A model generated the notes under the pieces. That model saw only the letters and a list, made by a program, of their open reading frames with translations. It did not search any database and had not been told where the DNA came from. Positions 1-11,254 of a stretch of 64,000 nucleotides of DNA are shown piece by piece. The stretch is from Nectonema munidae (lineage: Eukaryota > Nematomorpha > Nectonematoida > Nectonematidae). The position numbers and the translations under genes are program-made. How positions within the stretch are numbered: the stretch's first letter is position 1; every line of letters begins with the position of its first letter. The DNA lies in assembly GCA_030549495.1 (NCBI GenBank), contig JAUIRK010001008.1:1-64000 (forward strand), given 5' to 3'.

Positions 1-248
1 GTAGTACTAAAAAACGCGCTCAGACGCGCTCGGACGCGCTGGGACGCGCTGAGGTACAGTTTTTTGTTAGAAGCATACTTTTTCTCTAAATTTTAACTTT
101 TAAAAAAGAAAAATGATTTTAGAAAGAAGATTTATCTTATTTCACGATTATTTTTAGCTACTCATTAAAATTTTAGCACTTTCTTTTTTTTATTGTTTTT
201 TTTATTCTTTTCTTTTTGTCCAAGTTCGCTATGTCTATCGTTTCATCT
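1..248. repeat. Left terminal inverted repeat of the MULE, with 10-bp iterations at the tip
   Basis: The tip (positions 14-53) holds four consecutive ~10-bp units of the form ACGCGCTCAG, ACGCGCTCGG, ACGCGCTGGG, ACGCGCTGAG, sharply GC-rich against AT-rich surroundings. The rest is AT-rich and matches the right arm in inverted orientation. Iterated short units at transposon ends are commonly transposase-binding sites; that role is inferred here. Confidence 0.85.
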
Positions 249-369
249 AAAGTAAAACAAAAATTTTATGTATCTTAATTTGTAATTTGCAATTCTGAAT
301 TTTATTTATAAAAAATGCTTGTAGATTTTTAAAATGTTAAGATATATTTGCTTTCATGCATGAACCAAT

Positions 370-1620
370 CAAACTATTCTCTTATTTGAACCTAGTAATT
401 ATCGTCCTATATCAATTCAACCATTTTTTGGCAAACTCTTTGAAAAAATTATTTTCACAAGGATGAACATTTTTATTTCTAAATATGATTTATTGAATAG
501 TAATCAATTTCGTTTTAGATCCAATGCATCCACACAAGATGCTATTGCAGCTGTTCTTAGTGATATTAACTCATCGTATGAACACTGATTACAAGTTTGC
601 TCCTTTTTTCTAGACTTAAGCAAAGCTTTTGATCGGATTAATCATAAATTGCTTATTTTAAAATTAGAGAAATATGGCTTTAGAGGTAAGTTCTTAAATT
701 TAATCAAAAATTATTTATCTGATAGGAAATGTTATGTCAAAATAAATGGGGAAAATTCAAGGATTAATTGTTCAAACAACGGTGTTCCCCAAGGTTCTGT
801 TCTGGGACCTCTTCTTTTCAACCTCTATGTTTAACCTTAAGGATGATAATTTCAGTCTTTACTTGTATGCTGATGATTATGTTATCACCTACAAAAGTGT
901 TAACTTAAAGAAAGATGTTGATAAAGTAAATTTATTTCTTGATAAAGTTAATAGCTGGTGTATCAACAATGATCTCTCCATCAATATGAATAAAACTCAA
1001 TACATGATATATAATTATAGAGGTCATAGTCCTGCATTAAATTTTAAACTGTCTCAAACTACTTGGAAGAAGTTAAGCTCTATAATTACAATCCAACTTA
1101 TCATTTAACATGCACTTTAAAAAGGTTATCAAGGATGTATCCATGTTTTTAGGTTATATAACTAATATAAGGTCCATGCTAACAGTGAAATCTAGGTTAA
1201 TTTTGTTTCACGCCTTCTTTCAATCAAAAATTAGTTATTGTAACTTAATTTGGGCTTCAAATAGCCCTTACAAAATAGAGCTGTACAATTCGTTGAAAGT
1301 GAACAGCTAGATGTCATTAGAAAAAGATATGGTATTCTTACGATCGAGCAACTTAATCACATGACACTTTCTACTTTTATGAACAAAAATCTATTTCTTC
1401 CATCTTATTTTTCAAAATATTTTTTAAGTAATTATAGGATACATTCCCACAACTTGAGAAATAATGTTAATATTTTTGTGAAGCACTGGCCAAATGCTCA
1501 TATACGCAATAGCTTTCTCGCTAAAGCCATTAATATTTGGAATTGTTTACCTTTGCACATAAGATATTTACAAAATATAAATCTTTCAAAAAAAAACTTA
1601 AAACACACTTATGTGGATTA
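370..1620 (+). pseudogene. Non-LTR retrotransposon (CR1/L2-like LINE) reverse transcriptase fragment
   Basis: In order, broken frames give an N-terminal RT motif (NYRPISIQP near 390), a palm motif LDLSKAFDRINHK (~615-650), GVPQGSVLGPLLFNLYV (781-832) and the catalytic YADD (866-877), then a thumb region and a C-terminal tail with IWNCLPLHIR (~1535-1565). This is the usual order in CR1/L2/Jockey-type elements, and the tail favours CR1/L2. The copy has no endonuclease domain (5' truncated), a stop near 586, a frameshift between the GVPQGS and YADD motifs, and further breaks near 1100 and 1310. It lies inside the MULE and is a nested, dead insertion. AT-rich DNA to about 1810 may be its 3' UTR. 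Confidence 0.85.
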
Positions 1621-1810
1621 GATTAGCTGATCCATTTCCGTATGATTTATTGATTTTTGTTTGTTCCTATTATTTTTTAGTGGTTTTGCTTTTCTTTTTT
1701 TGTTTAGAACCAATCCAGTCACGCATTCTTGATTTCTCAGTCCTACCCTCAAACTTTACTCAAATTCTCGCAATTCTCATTTCATGCTGCTCTTTACTTT
1801 CACATTAATA

Positions 1811-2676
1811 TTTTTAATTTATTTAATTTATTATTCAATTGTTCATCATTTGTAATCGCTTAACTTTGTAAAAATTTATTATCCTCATTTTAACAAATTT
1901 GCAAGCTTATAATGTTTAAGGATTTATTATATTATAGAACATATAAACATATTGTTTTGTTCGTTTCAAATAATAAATACCTAATTTCGATAATTTTTTC
2001 GTCCGCAATTTAAAAGAACTAGATATTTCCTTTATCCTTATTCTTACTTTTAGTCCTTAAAAATTGTATATTCCTTTACTCTTACTCCCAGCGGTGATTT
2101 GAATTATTTTAGCCCTCTTGATAGAACAAATCAGTTTGAATTTTGATTTGAAGATAGCTTTATGTATAGAAGATATTTTATTCACCTAATTTTACAGCTG
2201 AAATTTGAGTGATGTTCACAGATGATTTTCAAGAATGTTGGTCTATCCTCCCTTCGATTTTTTTCTAGTTAAGAAAATGTTCTCCTCAACGTTTTTCCGT
2301 GACATTCAAGTGTGAACCCTTGGGGAACATCAATCCTTAATGTCTGCTCCATCAGCCTACCTGAGATAATGATCTTCAAGTCGTGAAATTCTGAGAAGGA
2401 ATCAAAGCTTTGAACAATAAATTTTTCCATTCTTTTTTTTTAATTATTTCAAACTATAAATCAAAAAATTACAAAAAGGTTTCTCTAAAAGATATTTTTT
2501 CTATATCATAAATTCTATTAAAACCTTATTATTTTGATTGAGATATGATTATCAATAAATAAAGAATTTTGTTCTGGTTGTGATTGTTTGTATGAAAACA
2601 TTTCTATTTTAGATTTATAATTTTTCATGTTTATTTATAGTAATTTTTTTATTTTTTCATAGAAACAGGATCTTTC
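1811..2676. other. AT-rich non-coding interior of the MULE, 5' of its transposase
   Basis: No convincing coding stretch or RNA gene was seen. A pyrimidine-rich tract ends in CAG just before the first transposase block (~2660-2670), so part of this may be 5' UTR or intron of the transposase gene. Confidence 0.4.
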
Positions 2677-5478
2677 ATGTGGGAACTGTTTGCAGATGAT
2701 TTTCTCCATTGTTTTGTTTGTTTCAAAAATTTTCATTATTTATGTGAAGATCTATGTTTTATTGAGTATAAACATTTCTCATCTTCAAACTATATATGTA
2801 TTAAGTGTCTAACTATAAATAATAAATTTAATTTTCTACTCCAACTTTTGAAGGAGGTACCGTACAGTCCAGGATGTGAAAAGAACTTTTTTTTTGTTGG
2901 TTTGAACATTTTGCTACGGACGGAAATATACCCAATGACAAAAAAATACGGTAAACCTTTTGTTTTTGAACATTTTACAGTAGATTATCCATCAAATATG
3001 ATCCATGTATCTGATCTAACTCCAATCTCAACAACACCTGATGGTAATTGTTTTTTCAATTCCATCTCTATACTTCTTTGTGGTAACGAAAGTTTATCCA
3101 CTGAACTGAGAATAAAGACTGCAATTGAACTTAACCTATTCAAAGAATACTATATAAGTGTTGGTTTGGAGAATAATATTTATAAAGTATCAACAGAAAT
3201 AGATGAGAAATGTCATAAGGTTTGTTTTTTTTGCGCTCATGGGTTTCTGTATACACCATAATGGCTTCATAAATTAATCACTTAATAACCCTTCGATAAA
3301 TGGTGAAAAAGATTTAGTGTTTGATATTTTAAATCATACGTTTTACCCAAGAAACAAATATTCAAAATTTGAAAGTTTTAAAATATTATGGACAAATTCC
3401 AATTATGTTGAGAGTCAATATTCTATACCCAACCATTTCGTTCCACTTGTTACCTTTACTAATATTTCAGATAGTGACATTTTTCTTCTTAATCATCAAA
3501 AGAACGCCATGTGTTTGTCTAAGAAGCCGTTGTCAGAACCTTCGTTTGATGTATATAAATATATAAAGAGAAAAATAGGAAATACCGAAACAAATTTAGC
3601 CCTTCCATCTCCTATAATGGAAACAGAACCTCTGAAAAAGAATGAAATAAGAGGATTTTTATCAACTTCAGAGGTAGTTGATTTGTTAGAATCACATTCT
3701 GAATCCTTAAATTATGTTCCTCAGCATAAAAAAGAGAATGTTTTCTTTATTGTTAAGAGAAGCTTTAAAAATAATAAAAATAGCTTCAATGACAATTGCG
3801 GTGCTTGGGTGTCAATGTCCAGTAAGATATATTACTTAATACTAATGGCTTACAAAATGTAACTAAAATTGAAGGAAAGTTTTTTACACAACGGGGTATT
3901 AGGGATGAGTATCAGATAAAAGAAAGTTTGATAATACTGCATAGGTATTATTCCTCTTTAAAAGTTGCTCCTTCATACAAAAGAAGAATTTCGTACTTTA
4001 AACAACATCCAGATAATTTTGTTCATCTTTTCAGTCACTGTGTTTATGAATATATTGGTTCATACCCTGATATTATATCTTGTCATGGTAATTGTCAAGA
4101 TCATCAGAGGCATTTTACAAAGACAAATCCCTCAGTCTTTGAATACGTTAAGGCAAACTTAAAACAGATTCTCCTAAAACTATATATATAAGTTGCCTCA
4201 AGTCAAAAGAAAACATTCCTCGCAATTCAAAATTCATTTACAATTTAAAGTACTCTAATAACAAAAGTCAAGATCCTCCAAACCTAGCAGATGATTTACA
4301 ACATGTTATGTCATTGATATTTTAAGATCATCCTTTTATCAAGCGAATGTCTGTGCTGTCTGGTGTTAGCCCAACAATCGTATGCTACACTGAGAATCAA
4401 CTAAAACATATGAAAAACTGTATTTTTTTTACAAAATAGTGCTACATCAGTGTTGAGTATTGACAAGACATATAATTTAAGTTCATGCTTTGTCACCGTT
4501 ACTGTTTTTCAATATGAAAATATTGAAACTAAACTGACAAAAAAAACTTGAATTTTTTCTGGGCCAGTTTTCATACATTTTAACTCTACATATCAAACAT
4601 TCAATGAATTTTTCGCATTTTTACATACAAAACTATACTCTGAATCGCTTTATACTTTTCAAAGTTTGGTCATAGGCTTGGACCAAGAACTAGGTCTGAA
4701 ATCTATTGAATTTAATATTCCTAATGCAAAAATAATCCTATGTACACGTCATTTAAAGGATAATATTATAGGTAATTTTAGAAAAAAAGTGAATATGAAA
4801 GAAATGGAAATAAATAAACTTGTAAATTCACTGTTAGGTACAAAAGGACTAGCAGACTCATCTTCTAATATTGAGTTCAACATTAACCCATTTACGACCA
4901 ATGTTCTTTTTTTGGGAATAAAAAATTTTTTCTTTGTCTTTTTTTTTTTATTAATTTTTATAAAAATAGTCTGTGTTTTTTTTAGAAATTTTTTTTTTTT
5001 TTTTTTGTTTTAGGGGGTTAAAGCTACTGAATTACTCAAAATATACGAAATTGATACGGTTAATTATTTGAAAAAATATGTTTTTGACGTACACAGAGCG
5101 TTTCCATATATTCCATTTAACTGGAAAATAATAGATCGGAATCACTCAATCATGTGTTGAAATCAAATATTAATTGGAAACCTAAAAGTATTACCAGTTT
5201 GATACAAATGTTGCACGATCAAGTTTTATATGAAGAAACTATGCTTAAAAATTCTTCCATTGATATAGGTAATTATAAGTTGAAAGAAGAGTTGTCTCAT
5301 TTAAAAAAATATCAAATACGATAACTGAAAGTGAACAAGATAAAATGTATGAAATTCTAATTTCTTATAACAAGGATAAATTTAAGAAGCGTTGTTTAAT
5401 TTCTTCTATTGGTAGTTTTTTAACAGAAAGAAGGCCTAACTTAGCGATGAAACCTGGCCAAAGAAGGCACAAAAGGTA
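2677..5478 (+). pseudogene. MULE transposase with N-terminal zinc-finger-like and OTU protease domains, decayed
   Basis: Several frames together give one protein. A Cys/His-rich PHD-like stretch (2700-2815, HCFVCFKNFHYLCED then YICIKC) comes first. An OTU cysteine-protease fold follows, with Asp-Gly-Asn-Cys at 3040-3051 and the catalytic-type His in PNHFVPL at 3434-3436. Next come a DNCGAWVS region (~3795-3825) and IGSYPD/HGNCQDH, seen in invertebrate MULE proteins, then the MULE core: first Asp in SIDKTYNL (4462-4464), second Asp in IGLDQELGL (4681-4683), the CTRHLKDN signature (~4740-4765), and Glu in SESLNHVLK (5139-5141). All three DDE residues survive, but there are frameshifts near 3260 and 3840, stops between 4190 and 4560, and a MITE at 4887-5017. 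OTU domains in MULEs are known; whether they deubiquitinate host proteins is unresolved. Confidence 0.8.
4887..5017. mobile_element. TTAA-flanked piggyBac-type MITE, copy A (inside the MULE transposase)
   Basis: The copy is flanked by TTAA at 4883-4886 and 5018-5021 and starts CCCATTTACGACCAATGTTC, the same start as copy C at 48263. The interior has decayed to T-rich sequence and the right end reads TAGGGGG. It interrupts the MULE transposase between the CTRHLKDN block and the catalytic Glu, so it arrived after the MULE. Confidence 0.7.
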
Positions 5479-6897
5479 AATTTAATATAACATTATTTTT
5501 CATATTTTTTACTTTTCTATTTTAGGATTAAAAAGGAAAATATATTGAGAAAACTCTGATCTGTTTTTATGTGCATTTTTTGAATAAAGTTTTCTTCAAT
5601 TTAAGTTATTTTTAATAAATATAGAAACTTCTTTAAAATGCATGTTGTTATCCACGCGTTTTATTCCGATGATAACTGAGTTGCAGGGTATCCCGTTTGG
5701 ATTATTATTTAAGATGTCGATGCACAGCGGGTGGGGTCTGTGTCAGTACAAACTAGAAATGTCACTCTATCCTTGTACTTTTTATAGCAAGTTGTACGTT
5801 GTTTTATACTAGGAGCTAGAGTTGTGTCCTGCATGCACTTAAGAAAAGGCCATTTCCATCTGTTTGTACGTTGTTTTATACTAGGAGCTAGAGTTGTGTC
5901 CTGCATGCACTTAAGAAAAGGCCATTTCCATCTGTTTGGTATTATATCCCTAAGATTCAATAAAGTTTCTCAGTTCTGGTATAAATTCGACAGCTGCTTT
6001 ATTATCAGATGACTTGTCTTCTCCGGGAATATCTATTGCTCGGATACCATGATATTGGAGGCTCCAGTGTATAAAATACTTCTTATACTTGGCGCATATT
6101 AGTAATAAACTTTTTTCTTAGATTTGTTGCACAACGAATCTATAAAATAGGAAGTTATGGAAATAACTCATAAAGTGAAATAAAAGAAATGAAAATTTTA
6201 TTTTAACAAAAGATAAATTTATATTCCAAATCTGAATTCATCAAGTTGAGGCTTTTTTTATGAAAAAAAACTCCCAGTAATGTCATTAGTTCAAAAAGGG
6301 AGTAACTGAATGTTTCTAAAATAAAAATGAAGTTAAATTAAATAAAATATTCGGAAAGTAAATAAGATTCAATAATAAAAATTTTCAAAAGTTTCTTAAC
6401 TAAATTATATACTGATAAAGACAGCGCTTTTTTTCCAGGATAGAAATTTTTGGACCAAAAAAACCTGCATATAAGTACTATACAGCTTCAGATTGAGCAT
6501 TACCAGATCTCTGGAATCTCCGTCATAAATAATACTTATTCCTCGCAGTACGGACCATGGATTTTTACTCCACTTATATATTTATACTTAATTTTACAGG
6601 AAATAAAAAATATGTAACCTAGTGAACAATTACCATATAATTTTAGTTTAAACTATTGAGTATATAACAGATTTTATTTTTTGTATAATCATAGTATTTG
6701 GTAATTTTACAAAATTATGCCGTCAAACCAACCAATTACAAATTTCATGATAGTTTATAGAGAAAAATCAAAAGGTTTCGTGAATAATCCAAAGTATATT
6801 GTGTAATTTGATACCAAAAAACAAAACCTTAGATTAATCAGCCATGAGATATATTTACAAGTTTAAAAACCAAATTAAAAAAAAGCATGAACTAGAC
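5479..6897. other. Non-coding MULE interior; possible old LTR-like piece
   Basis: A gene-end signal (TGAATAAAG near 5580) follows the transposase. From about 5640 to 6070 the composition is less AT-rich, with a 72-bp duplication and an AATAAA-containing stretch (~5960) that could be a decayed LTR or other repeat, but no terminal repeats were found. The rest is AT-rich with no coding signal. Confidence 0.35.
5793..5936. repeat. Perfect 72-bp tandem duplication
   Basis: Two adjacent copies, 5793-5864 and 5865-5936, begin TGTACGTTGTTTTATACTAG and appear identical. Identity implies recent duplication. Apparent open frames on either strand across it are by-products of the repeat. Confidence 0.9.
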
Positions 6898-8565
6898 CAG
6901 TGGTTCCCAACGTTTTTCTTCCTAACGCCTTTTTCTTCGGAATTTCCCTTTGACTGAAATTTTTTTTCACCACTCACCCATGTTTAACGATTTAAAAGGT
7001 GAACGAATAAAATACTTTTTTTATAAGAAAATTAAATTGAAAAAAATATCAACCATGAAAAATGCTAGAGAATTTAAAGGATTCCTTAAAAAAGGGCGAG
7101 ATTACTAATCGAGATTAAAAACGGGTTTTGATAAATTGATAGTATTTTTCAAATTTTTGTAGATTAAGAAAATAAAGAGAAATTTCTTGACTAAGATATG
7201 CTACATGGTGTTTAATGGTCGGTCTCCAAGACATCTTTAATGATCAAAATCTTATTTTCATCAACAAATATGTTCGAAAATCTAGCAAAATTATTCTTGT
7301 CTAAGAATGCCATAATTCCAGCTTCATTTCAAAAGCTGACAATTTTTTTTATGACAAAGGAGTACTTGGCCCAAGGTTAAAGGAATTCATAGATTCAAAT
7401 CAGGGGCGCACATCATCAAAATTATTGGGGGTGAATTTTTTTGCAATTTTCAAAATTAGTGGTCTGGAAATACCACGGGAGATCAAATATTCAAGCAATC
7501 CCTTAAAATAGAGTGTATTCAGCGCATACCTAAATTTATAAGATTATTTTATATTTTTTAACAAAATTGGTAAAATTTAAATACTATACTTCCAGCGAAA
7601 ATATTTTAATTAAATTTGTATATCGCATATACACTAGTTAAAAAAAAGCAAAAATTGTTGGGGCGAATAGGCTTTTCATTTAAAAATGAAGTAGTCTATC
7701 AGGCACATTACAGGAATTGGTGAAAAGATATTTGATTGATAGAGAAAACAAATGACTGAAGGTTGGAGAGTAAAGTAGTCTGAAGGAAAAGAGTCTACTA
7801 GACACCCTGCGATGTTTATATGAAAAAAATATGTTTGATTCAGGGGCGCACATCCTTGAAATTATTGGAGGGGCGGACTTTCAAGCGTCTTCCAAAAAAG
7901 ACAACAAATTTTTGTGAATTCCTACTCCTCTCTTGCCTATTCTATTTCATTCTTAATTAAGCTTAATGTAAACTTTAACCCCCGTCCTATTAAGCTTAAC
8001 GTCAACAATGAATGAGGACTTATATATAGCTCCTTCCTTCTCACTTAAAATAGATGCGCACCATCTCGAAATTATGTGTAGAAAAAGGGTAAAGATATCA
8101 ATTAACAATAAAAAAAATTGGAAATTTTATTGAATGAAAAAAATCGTTCATTAATTTTCAGTTGTTCCTTCTTCCTAAAAAAATGAAAAATGTAAAACAA
8201 AACTAAAGTTAGAAAACTTGGTATTAGAATTTTGTGTATAAGAATAAGTGTAAGTTAGTTAGACTCTCAAAAAAGGGTATAAAATAAAGATAAAATTGTG
8301 CAAACAAAAATCAAACAATAAATTAAGATTGCATTACTTCATTTTTCTCAGCATCATTCAAAAATAGTTTAAAAGCTAAATTGGTGCAAGCTACAAAAAT
8401 CTACAAAAAGTAAAATAACTTTTAACATTTTGCAATGATTTGTCTTTTATAATAAATTTTGAGGAAAAAAAGTCTATCGGAAAAAATTATAGAGCTTCAA
8501 CAAAAACTAAAAAATTTTACAGCATAATTAAGTTTTTTGAAAACTAATTTGACGTATCCCCTATG
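6898..8565. other. Non-coding MULE interior with orphan hAT-like termini
   Basis: CAGTGGTTCCCAACGTTTTT at 6898 is a typical Charlie-type hAT terminus, but no matching right end was found. CAGGGGCGCACATC occurs twice in the same orientation (7401-7414 and 7841-7854), each followed by an ATTATTGG-like stretch, with a weaker third copy near 8048. These look like ends of decayed non-autonomous elements. No coding signal was seen. Confidence 0.45.
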
Positions 8566-8869
8566 CAGCGTTTTTCAAACTTTTTTTGCTGCTACCCATA
8601 ACAAGAAGCACAGTTTGCATCGCGCCCCATAATACTTAAGTGTAATAAGACAAACTCTGATCAATACGTTCATTTATTCAACATCGACAATTTATTTATA
8701 TGTATATATTTTTTTATGATCTGCACATTGTTTTATTTATTTGTATGAATAAAACTTTTAGATTTTCTTCACTTTGCTCTCCCTTAATGTCCTTTCTCTT
8801 TTGTCATGACCCATTTTATTTTTCACGCGACCCACTGAAGGGTCGGGACCCATAGTTTGAATAACGCTG
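8566..8869. mobile_element. Non-autonomous hAT element (MITE), 304 bp
   Basis: The left end is CAGCGTTTTTCAAACTTTTT and the right end, reverse complemented, is CAGCGTTATTCAAACTATGG. The flanks are CCCCTATG on the left and CCCTATAG on the right, an 8-bp hAT-type target duplication with one indel or substitution. No coding capacity. Confidence 0.7.
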
Positions 8870-8880
8870 CCCTATAGCAT

Positions 8881-8945
8881 GGCAGGCTGGTTGAGATGTT
8901 GGACTCAGCATGAAAGCCTCTGGATTCGATTCCTCATCGATACCA
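8881..8945 (+). repeat. tRNA-like sequence, probable SINE head
   Basis: An A-box-like TGGTTGAGATGTTGG (8888-8902) and a B-box GGATTCGATTCC (8922-8933) are spaced as in a tRNA. The acceptor arms do not pair convincingly, so it is better read as a tRNA-derived SINE promoter than as a tRNA gene. Confidence 0.45.
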
Positions 8946-10503
8946 ATTTCTTCACAGTTTGACATAAGTGTTGCATTAGTTCCTGGTCAATGAAAACTAC
9001 CTTTTACTCAAAGTTGAAAATTTTGCTACATAATTAACATAAGGGGGAAAGGAGACAAAATAAACTAATAAAGCGATTTTCACTATTTAAAACGAAACTG
9101 CCTGTTCTCAGAATAATTTCAAAATAATAGGAGGCATAAAAAATGAGATAGCTTATTTGATATTTTCAAGTTTTTATGAGCACCAAAGCCAACGTGTAAA
9201 TAGCTAACCCATATAAGGTGATTTGGTAACGCTTGTATTTTTTACATTTTGTAAGGAATCATAGTATACAAAAATGGTAGTTTAATCACTTTTCATATAA
9301 TTATTTAAGTCTAAGAACACAAAATCATTAAAAAACAATTTAAACAAACATAAATCATAAAAATTATAGTATACGAGAACAAGAAAATCATTGTTTTTTT
9401 TCACTATTTCTGTATACAAATAAAATTCTAACAGCTGTCATAAATAGATCAAGTACATATTTAACACATAAAAAATTTTGTTTCGATATTATATTTTTAT
9501 TATAATAATCAACAATTTTTTTAAAAAAATTTAACGCGAGTCTGACAATATTCATTGATATAAAATTGTAACGATTGAAAACTATTTTTCTCTCATTTAA
9601 AAACAAATAAATTTTCGTTTTTGCAATGTTTGGTGTATTGATAGAACTAAATTTATACCAATAAAATCTGTGATTTTGAATAGCTCAACTTTGGTATCAT
9701 GAGGTTCTAAAAATATTGATCTTATATTCCGCTTAAAACTAGTTTCTAATGAGATAAAATAGAATTATTTTTAATTAAACTCTAAATATAAATTAGAGAT
9801 AAGCAGTGGTGTAGCCAGAAAAAAAGTTGATTTTCGCCCCTGCCTGAACTAGACAGCTGACATGTACATTTGACACTTGGAAGGAGTAAGATCATAACTT
9901 TTTTGACCAGTAAAATATCATTGAACTACATTTGATAAAAAAAAATAATCAAAATATCTTACTATTCTTAAAAAATCTAAAACAACTATTTGAAATATAA
10001 ATTTCGATTTAAATAATCCAGGAGCACAGCAGTGAAGAGTCATAGTGAAGCTGGATAGAAACCAAAAAATAAAAAAAATAGAAGAAATTTATCATATTAG
10101 TAAGCAAAAGATTAGTCGTAAAAAGTAACCACAATAAATAAACAATAGTAACAATAAACGATTTTTATATTTGATCTGAGCAATTACACAAAAATTATCT
10201 ATTTTCTTTAGTTCTCATAAATTTAGGATTAAAAATATGAAGGAATTGGGATTTGATCATACATGGAAGCAAGTAATTCTTAACCCTAGAAGTTTTTCTT
10301 GGAAAAAAATACAAGTCAGTTCTTTCAAATCATTTGAGGCCCGATAATTTTTTAAATACTCTCAGTAGAAAAAATTAGTATTGTTTCATACAAATAACTG
10401 ATCGAGGTAAAAGTCAAAATACTGAGTCAATTATATTTGGGTAAAAGGTTGTAAAATAGCAAAAATAAGAAATTAAAGACAACAAATAAGCATTTTTAAA
10501 TAT
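8946..10503. other. AT-rich non-coding MULE interior
   Basis: No supported gene. CAGTGGTGTAGCCAGAAAAA at 9804 resembles a terminus of a non-autonomous DNA transposon, with no partner end identified. Confidence 0.35.
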
Positions 10504-10935
10504 AGCTTATGTTTTTATTTGAATTAAAGATAGTTCATTGATATAAATTATTGGTATAGCTTACTGTCTTTATTTAATTACACATATAGTTTTAAACCAT
10601 ATACCAACTGTTATTTTCACTAATTTTGTAACCTTTCTTGTTTATTATATTCATCAACCAATAAATGTATAATATATTAAAATCGATATATCAACGTTTT
10701 TCGAATTTTTTAATTTTTCTCCGCATATATTATCAAATTAAAATAATTAATTATTACTCAGCTTATTATGTTTTTATTTGAATTAAACATAGTAGTTCAT
10801 TGATATAAATTATTGGTATAGTTTACTGTCTTTATTTAATTACACATATAGTTTAAAACCATATATCTACACTTTTATTTTCACTAATTTTGTAACATTT
10901 TTTGTTTATCATATTTATCAACCAATAAATGTATA
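10504..10935. repeat. Direct repeat pair, ~170 bp units
   Basis: Positions 10504-10671 and 10760-10935 are diverged copies sharing TTGATATAAATTATTGGTAT and the ending ACCAATAAATGTATA. They lie just inside the right MULE TIR and are an internal duplication of the element or of an insertion in it. Confidence 0.8.
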
Positions 10936-10987
10936 GGCTATTCTGGAAAAATTTTAAAAAGTTTTTTACTTTTTTTTCTTCTACTCG

Positions 10988-11238
10988 AGATGAAACGAGG
11001 GGTTTAGACATAGCGAACTTGGAAAAAAAGAAAATAATAAAATAACAATAAAAAAAGAAAATGTTAAAATTTTCGTGAGTAGCTAAAAATAATCGTGAAA
11101 TAAGATAAATCTTCTTTGTAAAATCGTTTTTCTTTTTTAAAAGTTATATTTAGAGAAAAAGTATGCTTCTAACAAAAAACTGTACCTCAGCGCGTCTCAG
11201 CGCGTCCGAGCGCGTCTGAGCGCGTTTTTTAGTACTAC
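10988..11238. repeat. Right terminal inverted repeat of the MULE
   Basis: This is the reverse complement of 1-248, including the four ~10-bp GCGC-containing iterations (about 11187-11226) and the end TTTTTTAGTACTAC. It retains a ~7-base segment that the left arm lacks near the inner edge. Confidence 0.85.
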
Positions 11239-11254
11239 TAAAAAGTTAATAGGG

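Larger units (their letters stand above)
1..11238 (+). mobile_element. Large Mutator-like (MULE) DNA transposon with long terminal inverted repeats and nested insertions
   Basis: The first ~248 bases of the window reappear as the reverse complement at 10988-11238, with one mismatch in the outer 57 bases and a ~7-base indel near the inner end. Between them lies a decayed transposase gene with MULE DDE motifs (2677-5478), so the two arms most simply bound one element of about 11.2 kb. MULEs are known for long TIRs and 8-10 bp target duplications. The left arm begins at base 1, so it may extend further out and the target duplication cannot be tested. The size is inflated by nested insertions: a LINE fragment, a TTAA MITE and a hAT MITE, plus duplicated AT-rich DNA. 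It is not autonomous now because the transposase carries stops, frameshifts and an insertion. Confidence 0.75.

Noticed and set aside
5709-6012. Overlapping open frames on both strands with an internal peptide repeat
   Set aside because: Both arise from the 72-bp tandem duplication; no start context or family match.
5640-6070. LTR of a retrotransposon
   Set aside because: An AATAAA and a composition change suggest it, but no second LTR, primer-binding site or gag/pol sequence was found.
8881-8945. Functional tRNA gene
   Set aside because: A and B boxes are present, but the acceptor stem does not pair, so a SINE relic is more likely; the same holds for 16720-16790 and 18300-18360.
1-11238. 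Polinton/Maverick-type giant element
   Set aside because: The size and long TIRs are compatible, but there is no polymerase B, integrase, packaging ATPase or capsid gene; the only element-type gene is a MULE transposase.
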